DNA from: Chloroflexota bacterium
Lineage (GTDB): Bacteria; Chloroflexota; UBA6077
Assembly: GCA_021845945.1 (NCBI GenBank)
Contig: JAJZRD010000215.1
Span: forward strand, 1 to 6,477
Direction: 5' to 3'
Length of the DNA stretch: 6,477 nucleotides
Below, one piece after another: positions 1-6,470 of this stretch; the first letter of the stretch is position 1; the number at the start of each line of letters is the position of its first letter. The notes beneath the pieces were generated by a model. The model was not told the DNA's origin. It saw only the letters and a list, made by a program, of their open reading frames with translations, and made no database searches. The position numbers were made by a program, and so were the translations under genes.

Positions 1-735
1 CTCACCAGGGTTCACCGGGGCATCGCCACTAGGAGTGGTAGAACGCTCCACCGTCCCCTCCTGAGCCACCGGCTCAGTGGAGGCCTGGTACTGGGCCACT
101 AAGGTTGGCGATCCCCCCTGCTGAGATATCGGGGCCGCATTCTCTCGACCTCTTCCTCCGCCATCGGTCCTGGGCCATCGCCCCTCCCCGGCCTCAGCAG
201 CAACTGCCTCGGACGGGTTGCTGGAGACAGCTGAAGCACCCTGGCCGGAAGTGTCCACCGCCGGTAGAGAGCGATCCCGCTGCCCCGCGGACTCAACTGG
301 AAGTGAAGGACTCGAAGTTGTCGTCGCGCCGGAGGCCAACCGCGTGGTCGCCACTCCATCGGCCTGCACGGCAGCTACCGTGGAGACTGTCGTAGGATCC
401 TCGTCGCCCTGGACCTTGCCTGCCACAGGCACCACCTCCGCGGCCGGTGCCACCATGGGTGGCGACACCATCATAGCCACTGCAGCGCCAACCGACTGAT
501 CCGCCGGCTGCTCCGATGATGGCTTATCCGGCCCGTCGGCGTCGGAGTCGATGGATGCGCCGTGACTATCCGACTCCTCTGTGGCCGTTCCGCCATCCGC
601 GGCCTGCCGTCGATCGGAGGCCGCCTCAAGAACGGAGTTGAAGCTGGGTCCCGAGCCTTTCCCGGAGGTTGCAGGATTGCCGGGGAACCCCGTCCCCGCT
701 GCGACCTCAGGAGAACCGGTCGTTGCTACCTCCAA
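1..735 (-). CDS. fliK: Probable flagellar hook-length control protein FliK, N-terminal part (runs off left edge)
   Basis: The minus-strand frame is open from TTG at 735 to base 1: 245 codons without a stop, so the 3' part lies outside the window. The protein begins MEVATTGSPEVAAG and is dominated by Ala, Thr, Ser, Pro, Gly and Val, with very few Lys or aromatic residues. It is a disordered, secretable-looking chain with no membrane segment or enzyme motif. FliK is a secreted ruler that measures hook length and switches export specificity through its C-terminal domain, which is not present here. The low-complexity N-terminal half and the place downstream of fliJ and the transglycosylase are what a Gram-positive-type fliK would show. 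A segment near residues 31-45 (SFNSVLEAASDRRQ) resembles the short N-terminal motif often seen in FliK. TTG is chosen because a near-perfect Shine-Dalgarno lies 9 nt upstream. ATT at 738 is a less likely alternative. The gap after flgB is 17 nt. The name rests on context and composition, not on the diagnostic C-terminal domain. Confidence 0.68.
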   Translation of the reverse strand, partial: MEVATTGSPEVAAGTGFPGNPATSGKGSGPSFNSVLEAASDRRQAADGGTATEESDSHGASIDSDADGPDKPSSEQPADQSVGAAVAMMVSPPMVAPAAEVVPVAGKVQGDEDPTTVSTVAAVQADGVATTRLASGATTTSSPSLPVESAGQRDRSLPAVDTSGQGASAVSSNPSEAVAAEAGEGRWPRTDGGGRGRENAAPISQQGGSPTLVAQYQASTEPVAQEGTVERSTTPSGDAPVNPGE

Positions 736-741
736 AATGGC

Positions 742-754
742 TCACCTCCTTTCT
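742..754 (-). promoter_or_regulatory. Extended ribosome binding site of fliK
   Basis: On the minus strand the bases read AGAAAGGAGGTGA, a 13-nt perfect complement to a 16S rRNA 3' end of the form TCACCTCCTTTCT. It overlaps the flgB stop codon (TAG, 755-753). The GGAGG core is 9 nt from TTG at 735 and 6 nt from ATT at 738. It is the strongest ribosome binding site in the window. It fixes the start of the downstream frame, which lacks an early ATG, and may offset the weak TTG codon. Confidence 0.85.
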
Positions 755-1160
755 ACCGTCTACCGTCGTTCACAGCCATCCGCATGATGGCCAAGCGACC
801 TGACATCAACTGACTGACGGCGTTGAAGTTGACCGTGGTCTCGGCCAGACTCGCCATCTCTGCGTCCACGTCCACCCCGTTGCCGTCGGTACGGAATACC
901 ACCGGCTGCTGCATGCTGAGGGCTTGCTCCATGGCCGCGGGGGTCGCGATGTGGCCAGGCTGTGTCACCGCCAACTGTAGCTCTCCCTCCTTTCTGATCT
1001 CCCGATCCAGCACCTGCTCGAATGGGACATCCATGGCTCGGTATCTGGGTGTGTCAACGTTGGCCAGATTGTTGGCGATCAGCTGTTGCCGCTTGACCAG
1101 CCCGGAGAGGCCTTCCTGAAGCAGCCTGCTGGTGCCGTCAAGCAATGGTCCTTCTGCCAC
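753..1160 (-). CDS. flgB: Flagellar basal-body proximal rod protein FlgB
   Basis: This is a 135-residue protein of the usual FlgB length. FlgB is exported by the flagellar secretion system and forms the first part of the rod, next to the MS-ring and FliE. The family signature is clear: an N-terminal amphipathic helix followed by IANNLANVDTPRYR (residues 28-41), then VPFEQVL (45-51). The C-terminal block is DGNGVDVDAEMASLAE (92-107), followed by a helix used for rod packing. There is no signal peptide, as expected for a type III export substrate. I chose GTG at 1160 because GGAGG ends 5 nt upstream. ATG at 1184 is in frame and would add eight residues, but has no good ribosome binding site. 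The gene overlaps the transglycosylase gene by 23 nt. Its place is unusual: flgB normally heads a flgB-flgC-fliE-fliF series, whereas here it lies downstream of fliJ and just before fliK. Confidence 0.93.
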   Translation of the reverse strand: MAEGPLLDGTSRLLQEGLSGLVKRQQLIANNLANVDTPRYRAMDVPFEQVLDREIRKEGELQLAVTQPGHIATPAAMEQALSMQQPVVFRTDGNGVDVDAEMASLAETTVNFNAVSQLMSGRLAIMRMAVNDGRR

Positions 1161-1764
1161 CGTTACCTCCCTCGGTGGTCGCATTCACCACCGTCACCTG
1201 GTTTCGGTGCTGGAGCGACAGCACCCGCTCCACATACTTCTTGGTCTCCTGGTAAGGGGGTATTCCCCCGTACTTCTCCACTGCGGCAGGACCGGCGTTG
1301 TAGGCGGCCAGCGCCAGGGGCACGGAGCCGAAGCGGTCCAGCATCGAACGCAGGAACTTGGTCCCGCCCGCCACGTTGGAGGTGGGGTCGAATGGATCCT
1401 TCACCCCCACCGACCTGGCGGTCCCATCCATCAGCTGCATCAATCCCTTGGCCCCGGCCCGGGAAACCGCTCGGGGGTTGAAGCCCGATTCCGCCTCAAC
1501 CACCGCCTTCACCAGCTGCTCGTCCACTCCCTCGCGACGGGCAGCTGCTCGAATCACCTGGTCGAAGTCCATGGGAGAGGACTTTCCTGCGGCCGCAGTT
1601 CCGGCCGGAAGCCTGCCCTGCCATGCCGTCGGGCGCCCGCGCACCGGGGCGGACGTCACTCCAGGCCAAGCCCTTCCGCTTGGCCACACGGCAGCGCCGC
1701 CCCTGGGTCTACCCACTGTCCCCACCGGTGTCGGCAGAACGCCTCCGGAACTTCTACCGGCCAT
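1138..1764 (-). CDS. Flagellar-operon lytic transglycosylase (SLT domain)
   Basis: From ATG at 1764 this is a 208-residue protein. Residues about 66-185 form a Slt70/goose-lysozyme-type domain, with catalytic Glu92 in EAESGFNP, then KGLMQLM (106-112), the AYNAGP motif (154-159) and the GGIPPYQETKKYV end motif (166-178). Such enzymes cut the MurNAc-GlcNAc glycan bond of peptidoglycan, leaving a 1,6-anhydro end. In flagellar loci they are thought to open the wall for the rod. The first 64 residues are Gly/Pro/Ala/Arg-rich and low in complexity. I see no hydrophobic signal sequence, so export through the flagellar channel is possible (inference). The start overlaps fliJ by 11 nt. ATG at 1833 would overlap fliJ by 80 nt and is unlikely; ATG at 1572 would leave only the catalytic domain. 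The place between fliJ and fliK is that of ylxF in Bacillus. I assign no gene symbol. Confidence 0.9.
   Translation of the reverse strand: MAGRSSGGVLPTPVGTVGRPRGGAAVWPSGRAWPGVTSAPVRGRPTAWQGRLPAGTAAAGKSSPMDFDQVIRAAARREGVDEQLVKAVVEAESGFNPRAVSRAGAKGLMQLMDGTARSVGVKDPFDPTSNVAGGTKFLRSMLDRFGSVPLALAAYNAGPAAVEKYGGIPPYQETKKYVERVLSLQHRNQVTVVNATTEGGNGGRRTIA
1166..1170 (-). promoter_or_regulatory. Ribosome binding site of flgB
   Basis: GGAGG, within AGGGAGGTAACG on the minus strand, lies 5 nt before the GTG at 1160 and inside the end of the transglycosylase gene. It supports the GTG start over the upstream ATG at 1184. Confidence 0.7.
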
Positions 1765-2236
1765 ATTGCTCTGCGAACCCTTCCTGCTCTCGCTGCCGTC
1801 GAACGTGTCGAGTGGTCGCCACTTCTTCGGCATCCTTCAGCTCTTTGCGGGCTTCCTCACGGGCGAAGGCCAGCAGCAGCGTCTCTCGCAGCCTCTCCAG
1901 GGCCTTCTTCTCCCGAGAGGCCTGCAATACGGCTTCTCGCTCTTCGGCCACCCGCCGGGAGAGCTTGTCCACCAGCACCTCCTGGCTTTCCAGCCGTCGC
2001 TCCAGCACCGCCAGGTAGCTGGATTCCAGGTTCAGCTTCTCCATGTCGAGAGGTCCCTTCTCGTGGTGCCTGGCCGACTGCCGGGCCTGATCCTCGATCT
2101 CCCGCCCGATCGCCTCCAGGCGAACGGTCTCCGCCTCCATGACCCGCTGCGATTCAGCCAGCTGCACCTGGAGCATCTGCTCCCGGTGGCGTCGCAAGCT
2201 CAGGAGCGGCTCCAAGCGGAAGGCAAAGCCTCGCAT
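1754..2236 (-). CDS. fliJ: Flagellar export protein FliJ
   Basis: This 160-residue protein is almost wholly helical and charged, of normal FliJ length. It opens with FAFRLEPLLSLRRHREQ (residues 4-20), the typical FliJ start, and continues as a long antiparallel coiled coil with many Glu, Arg, Leu and Gln. The second helix contains VLQASREKKALERLRE (103-118), the best conserved part of the family, and the protein ends in an Arg/Glu-rich tail. FliJ is a soluble stalk-like subunit that inserts into the FliI hexamer, resembling the gamma subunit of F1-ATPase. It helps couple ATPase activity and proton motive force to export, and recycles chaperones. The start is secure: ATG at 2236 has GGAG 6 nt upstream, and an in-frame TAA lies just before it. 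A 41-nt gap separates it from fliI. Its end overlaps the next gene by 11 nt. Confidence 0.93.
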   Translation of the reverse strand: MRGFAFRLEPLLSLRRHREQMLQVQLAESQRVMEAETVRLEAIGREIEDQARQSARHHEKGPLDMEKLNLESSYLAVLERRLESQEVLVDKLSRRVAEEREAVLQASREKKALERLRETLLLAFAREEARKELKDAEEVATTRHVRRQREQEGFAEQYGR

Positions 2237-2277
2237 CCCTTACTCCAATGAAGACCGGCCCAACGGCGACAGCCTCC

Positions 2278-3642
2278 TCACGGGACGATGAAGGCCCCAG
2301 AGGCCGCCAGGTTGCCTGCGATCGCCTCCAGCGACGCAAGTGTCCCGTCGAAGATCGACGGCTCCTCGGGTCGCTGGCGGAGAAAAGCCTCGATCTGGGG
2401 CATGGCGTCGATCGCCGCATCGATCCTGCGATTGCTGCCCCGCACGTAAGCCCCTATGTTGATCAGGTCTTTGGCTTCCTGGTAGGTGGCCATCGCCTCC
2501 CTGAACAGTCCGGCACGCCGTTGGTGCTCCACCGACACGACCGAAGACATCAGCCGGCTGGTGCTGTTGAGCACGTCGATGGCGGGATACCGGTTGGCGG
2601 CCACCAACTCCCGGGACAACACGATGTGCCCGTCCAGGATGCTCCGCACGGTGTCGGTGATCGGCTCGGTCAGGTCATCGGCCTCGACCAACACCGTGTA
2701 GAAGGCCGTGATGGTCCCTCGATCGGAGGTGCCCGTTCGCTCCATCAATCTTGGGAGAAGCGCGAACACCGAAGGCGTGTAGCCCCGAACGGTGGGGGGC
2801 TCTCCCGCCGCCAGCCCGATCTCCCTCTGCGCCATGGCAAACCTGGTCACCGAGTCCATCAGCATCGCCACCTGCAGCCCCTGGTCGCGGAAGTACTCGG
2901 CGATCACCGTCGCAACCCAGGCTCCCTTGACTCGCATCAACGCGGACTGGTCGGAGGTAGACACCACTACCACCGAGCGCGCCAAACCCTCCGGGCCCAG
3001 ATCGCGCTCTATGAAGTCCTGGACCTCGCGGCCGCGCTCCCCGATCAGTGCGATCACGTTGACGTCTGCCCTGGAGCTTCGAGCTATCATTCCCAGCAAG
3101 GTGCTCTTGCCGACGCCGCTGCCGGCGAAGATGCCCACGCGCTGCCCTTTGCCGCAGGTTAGGACGCCATCAATGGCCTTCACTCCGGTGGGTAGCGGCT
3201 CGACAATCCTGGACCGGGCCATCACGTCGGGCGAGTTGTTGACCAGGGGATAGAACAGCATCGAGTCCACCGGCCCCTTGTGATCCAACGGGCGGCCCAG
3301 GCCGTCCACCACCCTGCCCAGTAGCTCCTTCCCCACCTGCACTGTGAAGACCCGGCCCCGGGGGACTACCTCGCTCCCCGGGCGGACGCCACCCAGGTCG
3401 GCCAGCGGCATCAGCAATAGCCGTCCGTTCCGAAAGCCGATCACCTCCGCGGAGACCGGCATCTGCCCCTTCTCCGGATAGATGAAGCAGATCTCGCCGA
3501 TCCGCGAAGTGAGGCCCTCGACCTCCACCGTCAAGCCCACCACCTGGACCACGCGGCCCCGGCAGGAAACGGGATCGATCTGCTGCAGCAGGCGCCGATA
3601 GCGATCCAGCAAACGACCTTCTTGGACGGCAACGACGCTCAC
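2278..3642 (-). CDS. fliI: Flagellum-specific ATPase FliI
   Basis: This is a complete 454-residue protein, close to the usual FliI length. FliI is the cytoplasmic hexameric ATPase at the base of the flagellar type III export gate, homologous to F1-ATPase beta. An N-terminal beta-barrel (about 25-95) contains GRVVQVVGLTVEVEG. The P-loop GSGVGKST is at 174-181, GERGREV at 201-207 carries the catalytic glutamate, and Walker B MLMDSVTRFA is at 260-269. YTPSVFALLPRLMERTG (288-304) and the ANRYPAIDVLNSTSR region (349-363) are also family hallmarks. All catalytic residues appear intact. The start is GTG at 3642, which overlaps the fliH stop as GTGA (4 nt), with GAGGTG just upstream. This points to translational coupling with its regulator FliH. 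The C-terminal domain ends ASGAFIVP. Similar T3SS or Rho-type ATPases are ruled out by the flagellar neighbours and the FliI-type motifs. Confidence 0.97.
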   Translation of the reverse strand: MSVVAVQEGRLLDRYRRLLQQIDPVSCRGRVVQVVGLTVEVEGLTSRIGEICFIYPEKGQMPVSAEVIGFRNGRLLLMPLADLGGVRPGSEVVPRGRVFTVQVGKELLGRVVDGLGRPLDHKGPVDSMLFYPLVNNSPDVMARSRIVEPLPTGVKAIDGVLTCGKGQRVGIFAGSGVGKSTLLGMIARSSRADVNVIALIGERGREVQDFIERDLGPEGLARSVVVVSTSDQSALMRVKGAWVATVIAEYFRDQGLQVAMLMDSVTRFAMAQREIGLAAGEPPTVRGYTPSVFALLPRLMERTGTSDRGTITAFYTVLVEADDLTEPITDTVRSILDGHIVLSRELVAANRYPAIDVLNSTSRLMSSVVSVEHQRRAGLFREAMATYQEAKDLINIGAYVRGSNRRIDAAIDAMPQIEAFLRQRPEEPSIFDGTLASLEAIAGNLAASGAFIVP

Positions 3643-4352
3643 TGGCCCACCTCGAACGCCGAGACGATCTCGGCCATCTGTGCCTCTATCCGGCTATCCA
3701 CCATGCCGCTCTTGGTTTCGACGATGCAGCCGCCCCGCTCCATCCGGTCGTCGCTGACGATCTCCCAGTTGGCTCCGAAGGCAACGGCCCCCTTCAACTC
3801 GGCCCACTTCTCCCGAACCAGGTCGGCATCCTCCGAGTGGACGACGATGCGCACCGAGTCGGTGGCACCCACCTTCTCCAGAGCCGCCTCCACCACGCTG
3901 AGGACTATCGAAGGGTCGCAAGCTACCTCCCTGCGGATCACCTTGGAGGCGACCTCCAGGGCCAGGGTTGCCAGCTCCTGCTCCGCGGAACGGATCATCG
4001 ACTCCCTGTCCACGACAGCCTGCTTCGCCAGCGCCGCCAACCGCTCCAGGTAGCCCTTGCACTGTTCCTCCGCAGCCTTGAGCCCCTCGGCTTTCCCGTC
4101 GGCGTATCCCCGGGCCAGGGCCTCGCGCGTCATCGCAGCGGCCCTCGCCTCGGCGTCCAACAGGATCTTGTCGGCTTGGGCAGCGGCAGCTACCTCCAGG
4201 TCCACGGCCTCTTCCACGGCCTGCCCCGGGTCCAGAGTCAACTCCTCGACCCCCTCGCCGTCGAAGTGGGCGGGGACGAAGCCCCGCCGCCGCTTCCCCG
4301 TCACCACCACGGGCTGATCGTCGTAGTCGGCCCTCTTGATGATCTTAGGCAA
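3639..4352 (-). CDS. fliH: Flagellar export ATPase regulator FliH
   Basis: FliH dimers bind FliI, hold its ATPase activity in check and dock it to the export gate and C-ring. From TTG at 4352 the protein has 237 residues and begins MPKIIKRADYDD, matching the short K-I/V-I-K start common in Gram-positive-type FliH. A variable acidic region follows. Next comes an Ala/Glu-rich coiled coil (about 50-130) with the GxxxG-type repeat GYADGKAEG (Gly 82, 86, 90). The C-terminal FliI-binding domain (about 130-237) is related to V/F-ATPase peripheral-stalk subunits and includes GGCIVETKSGMVDSRIEAQ (207-225). I prefer TTG because GGAGG lies 9 nt upstream. GTG at 4373 is in frame, adds seven residues and lacks a nearby Shine-Dalgarno. 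The gene overlaps fliG by 8 nt and fliI by 4 nt. FliH is poorly conserved, but the C-terminal block and context make the call firm. Confidence 0.93.
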   Translation of the reverse strand: MPKIIKRADYDDQPVVVTGKRRRGFVPAHFDGEGVEELTLDPGQAVEEAVDLEVAAAAQADKILLDAEARAAAMTREALARGYADGKAEGLKAAEEQCKGYLERLAALAKQAVVDRESMIRSAEQELATLALEVASKVIRREVACDPSIVLSVVEAALEKVGATDSVRIVVHSEDADLVREKWAELKGAVAFGANWEIVSDDRMERGGCIVETKSGMVDSRIEAQMAEIVSAFEVGQ

Positions 4353-5364
4353 CGACCTCGTCCTCCGCCCCACCTCGGGCGATCACGATCTCTTCGGCAT
4401 CGTCCAGCCGACGCACCACCGCCACGATGCGCTGCTGGGCGTCTTCCACCGTCCGCAGCCTGACAGGGCCACCGACGTCCATGTCCTCGCGCAGCATCTG
4501 AGCGGCGCGGGTGGACATGTTCTTGAAGATCGTCGACTTGACCTCTTCGCTGGCACCTCGCAGCGCCAGAGCGAGGTCCTTGGTGTCCACCTCGCGCAGA
4601 ACCCGCTGAATGGAGCGGTCATCCAGCTTGACGATGTCCTCGAAGACGAACATCTGCTTTCGGACCTCCTCCGCCAGCGCCGGGTCCGACTCTTCCAGCG
4701 ATTGCATGATGATCTTCTCGGTCGCCCTGTTCACCTGCGTCAACACCTTGACCAAGAACTCCACGCCACCCACGGAGGAGTAGTCCTGGTTCAACACCGA
4801 GGAGAGCCTCTTCTTCAACGTGCCCTCAACCTGGTCGATGGCCTCGGGGGTGGTCCGCTCCATGGTAGCTATCCGCAGCGCCACTTGCGCCTGCAGCTCT
4901 CGGTCGAGCCGAGCCAGAATGGAGGCCGCCAGCACCGGATGCAGGTGCGAGACCACCAGGGCAATGGTCTGGGGGCGTTCGTCCTGAATGAACCCCACCA
5001 GCTGGCCCGGGTCGGCCATACGAACGAAGTCGAAAGGCTCGTTTCTCCAGCCCGAGGCCAGCCTGCCGACGATCTCGTTGGCTTTCTGCTGGCCCAGCGC
5101 ATGGGTGAGGACCTCCTTGGCGTACTCGACACCGCCGCTGGAGATGTATCCCTGTGCTTGGGCCAGCTCGATGCACTCACCCAGCACCTCGGTCCTGACC
5201 TCGTGGGCGATCCGCTCCATACTGAAGATCTCGACCGTCACCCGATCGATGTCGGTGTCCTTCAGATTCTTCAGCACTTCAGCGGATAGATCCGAACCCA
5301 ACGCGATCAGGAGCGCCGCTGCCTTCTGCCGTCCACTCAGTTTTCTCGTACCCGGATTGGCCAT
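4345..5364 (-). CDS. fliG: Flagellar motor switch protein FliG
   Basis: This is a complete 339-residue protein of normal FliG length. FliG forms the upper C-ring, binds the FliF C-terminus and interacts with the MotA stator to make torque. The N-terminal FliF-binding domain (about 8-100) includes LSGRQKAAALLIALG. The middle domain carries the EHPQ-type motif as ERPQ (129-132), followed by TIALVVSHL. The C-terminal domain includes IFKNMSTRAAQMLREDMDVGGPVRLRTVE (279-307, read as two adjoining blocks) and ends in AEEIVIARGG. By alignment from memory with E. coli FliG, the torque-helix charges are kept: Arg269 for Lys264, Lys281 for Arg281, Glu293/Asp294 for Asp288/Asp289, and Arg302 for Arg297. 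ATG at 5364 follows the fliF stop directly (TAAATG) with only a weak ribosome site (AAGGGA). Translation is therefore probably coupled to fliF, which fits their tight stoichiometry. Confidence 0.97.
   Translation of the reverse strand: MANPGTRKLSGRQKAAALLIALGSDLSAEVLKNLKDTDIDRVTVEIFSMERIAHEVRTEVLGECIELAQAQGYISSGGVEYAKEVLTHALGQQKANEIVGRLASGWRNEPFDFVRMADPGQLVGFIQDERPQTIALVVSHLHPVLAASILARLDRELQAQVALRIATMERTTPEAIDQVEGTLKKRLSSVLNQDYSSVGGVEFLVKVLTQVNRATEKIIMQSLEESDPALAEEVRKQMFVFEDIVKLDDRSIQRVLREVDTKDLALALRGASEEVKSTIFKNMSTRAAQMLREDMDVGGPVRLRTVEDAQQRIVAVVRRLDDAEEIVIARGGAEDEVVA
4362..4366 (-). promoter_or_regulatory. Ribosome binding site deciding the fliH TTG start
   Basis: GGAGG on the minus strand, inside the last codons of fliG, lies 9 nt before TTG at 4352. 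GTG at 4373 lies upstream of this site and could not use it, so the site favours the TTG start, which also gives the expected KIIK-type N-terminus. Confidence 0.6.
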
Positions 5365-6470
5365 TTATCCCTTTTCGTCCAGCCAGGATTTGACGATCTG
5401 AGCCACCAGCTTGGGCTCATTCTGAGCTAGTTGACTAACGTCGCGCAGCACCTGCGCCGGCCTGGGATCCTCTTCCTTCGGCATGGCCTTGAGCGCGGCT
5501 AGAGCCTGCTGCTGGGCTTCTCCCTCGGTCAGCTGAGGCAGGTTGTTCTTGCCCTTCACCTTCCCCTTGACCTTGGCGGGTGCGTTGGGATCCCTGGTGA
5601 GCCCCTTGATGAGGGCACGCACCAGCAACAGGACCACCAGCAGCGAGAACACCACCATCGCGCCCTTGGCAACTCCGGTGTACAGATCCCGCTTCGCAGC
5701 CTCCTCACCGGCTTTTTCCTGAGCCGCCGAGGTCGACTGATCGAAGGGCAGACTCGCGACTACCACACTGTCCCCCCTGTTGGCATCCAGACCAGCAGCA
5801 GCGGTCACAACCTTGGTGATCGTGGAGGTCAGAGCATCGTCCAGCTGGCCGTCCAGCAGCACCGACACCGATAGCTTCTTAACGCTTCCGGGTGCCTTGA
5901 CGGTGTGCTCCACCAGCTTGGAGATCTCGTAGTTGTTGGTGACGTCCCGACGCTCGTACTTCGGATCGCTCACAGAGCCGGCGGTGGTAGTCGGGGTCGC
6001 CAGGGCTTGAGGAGTCACCTGGGGAGTCGCGGTGGTCGCGGGTGTCGCGTTGGGGCTAACCGGCCCCGCCGGAGTGCGGCCATCGATGGGGTAGGAGGGG
6101 GTAGAGAAGCCCCCATCGCCCAGGGCCGTTGCCGAGCGCTCGACCAGCTCGTGCGTGCTGCGGACCTGCGCCGGCTTGCCCGACGGAGAATAGGTCTCGC
6201 TGCTCGACTCGAACTGATCCCAGTCCAGGGCCGCGCTCACACGAACCACAGCCTTACGGGGGCCAAGCACCTGCTCCAGCATCGCCTGGATGTCCTGCTG
6301 AACAGACCGCTCGTAGCCCTTCTGGGCATCGCGCTGCGTGCTGGTAGCCCCGGCGGAGAGCAACGACTTGTCGTCTTGCCCCGACAGCATGACGCCGTTG
6401 CCGTCCAACACCGTGACGTTCTCCGGCTTCAGCCCTTCGACACTCCTGGAGACCAGATTGACAACCCCTC
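5365..6470 (-). CDS. fliF: Flagellar MS-ring protein FliF, C-terminal part (5' end missing)
   Basis: About 367 residues of the C-terminal part remain. FliF builds the membrane MS-ring on which the motor and export gate assemble. Numbering from base 6468, the fragment starts GVVNLVSRSVEGLKPENVTV, typical of the end of the YscJ/FliF ring-building domain. The FliF C domain follows, with YERSVQQDIQAMLEQVLGP (52-70) and YEISKLVEHTVKAPGSVKKL (180-199). These flank a Ser/Thr/Pro-rich linker (about 115-168). A transmembrane helix lies at about 267-286 (KGAMVVFSLLVVLLLVRALI starts at 268). A basic cytoplasmic tail then ends in PKLVAQIVKSWLDEKG, the FliG-binding helix. The full protein would be expected to have roughly 500-550 residues. 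The frame shows TGA at 6471-6469, but its T belongs to a probable adapter remnant, so I treat the gene as cut by the sequence end, not broken. GTG at 6411 is the first in-frame start codon, but it lies inside the conserved domain. The gene ends directly against fliG. Confidence 0.95.

Noticed and set aside
99..359. Minus-strand ATG frame of 86 codons inside the fliK region
   Set aside because: It is Arg/Pro/Leu-rich and lies in a different frame from the open fliK frame, which has the strong ribosome site and runs through the whole stretch.
1132..2251. Long plus-strand open frames of about 300 codons opposite fliJ and the transglycosylase
   Set aside because: They are antisense shadows of high-GC genes. 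Their products are rich in Arg, Pro, Ser and His with no recognisable domain, and both lie over minus-strand genes with intact family motifs.
2237..2277. Possible terminator or promoter in the 41-nt fliI-fliJ gap
   Set aside because: I found no GC-rich hairpin followed by T residues and no convincing -35/-10 pair. The gap holds little beyond the fliJ ribosome site.
2248..3162. Plus-strand open frame of about 304 codons opposite fliI
   Set aside because: The product is His/Arg/Gly-rich and domain-free, while the opposite strand encodes a full FliI with Walker motifs.
4336..5289. Plus-strand open frame of about 317 codons opposite fliG
   Set aside because: It is an antisense shadow, Leu/His/Gln-rich, with no ribosome site or domain noticed. 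FliG on the minus strand is complete and conserved.
6000..6130. Thr/Pro/Ala-rich repeats in FliF as a novel insertion
   Set aside because: FliF proteins normally carry a disordered, variable linker between the two halves of this C-terminal domain. This one is Thr/Pro-rich but not clearly out of range.
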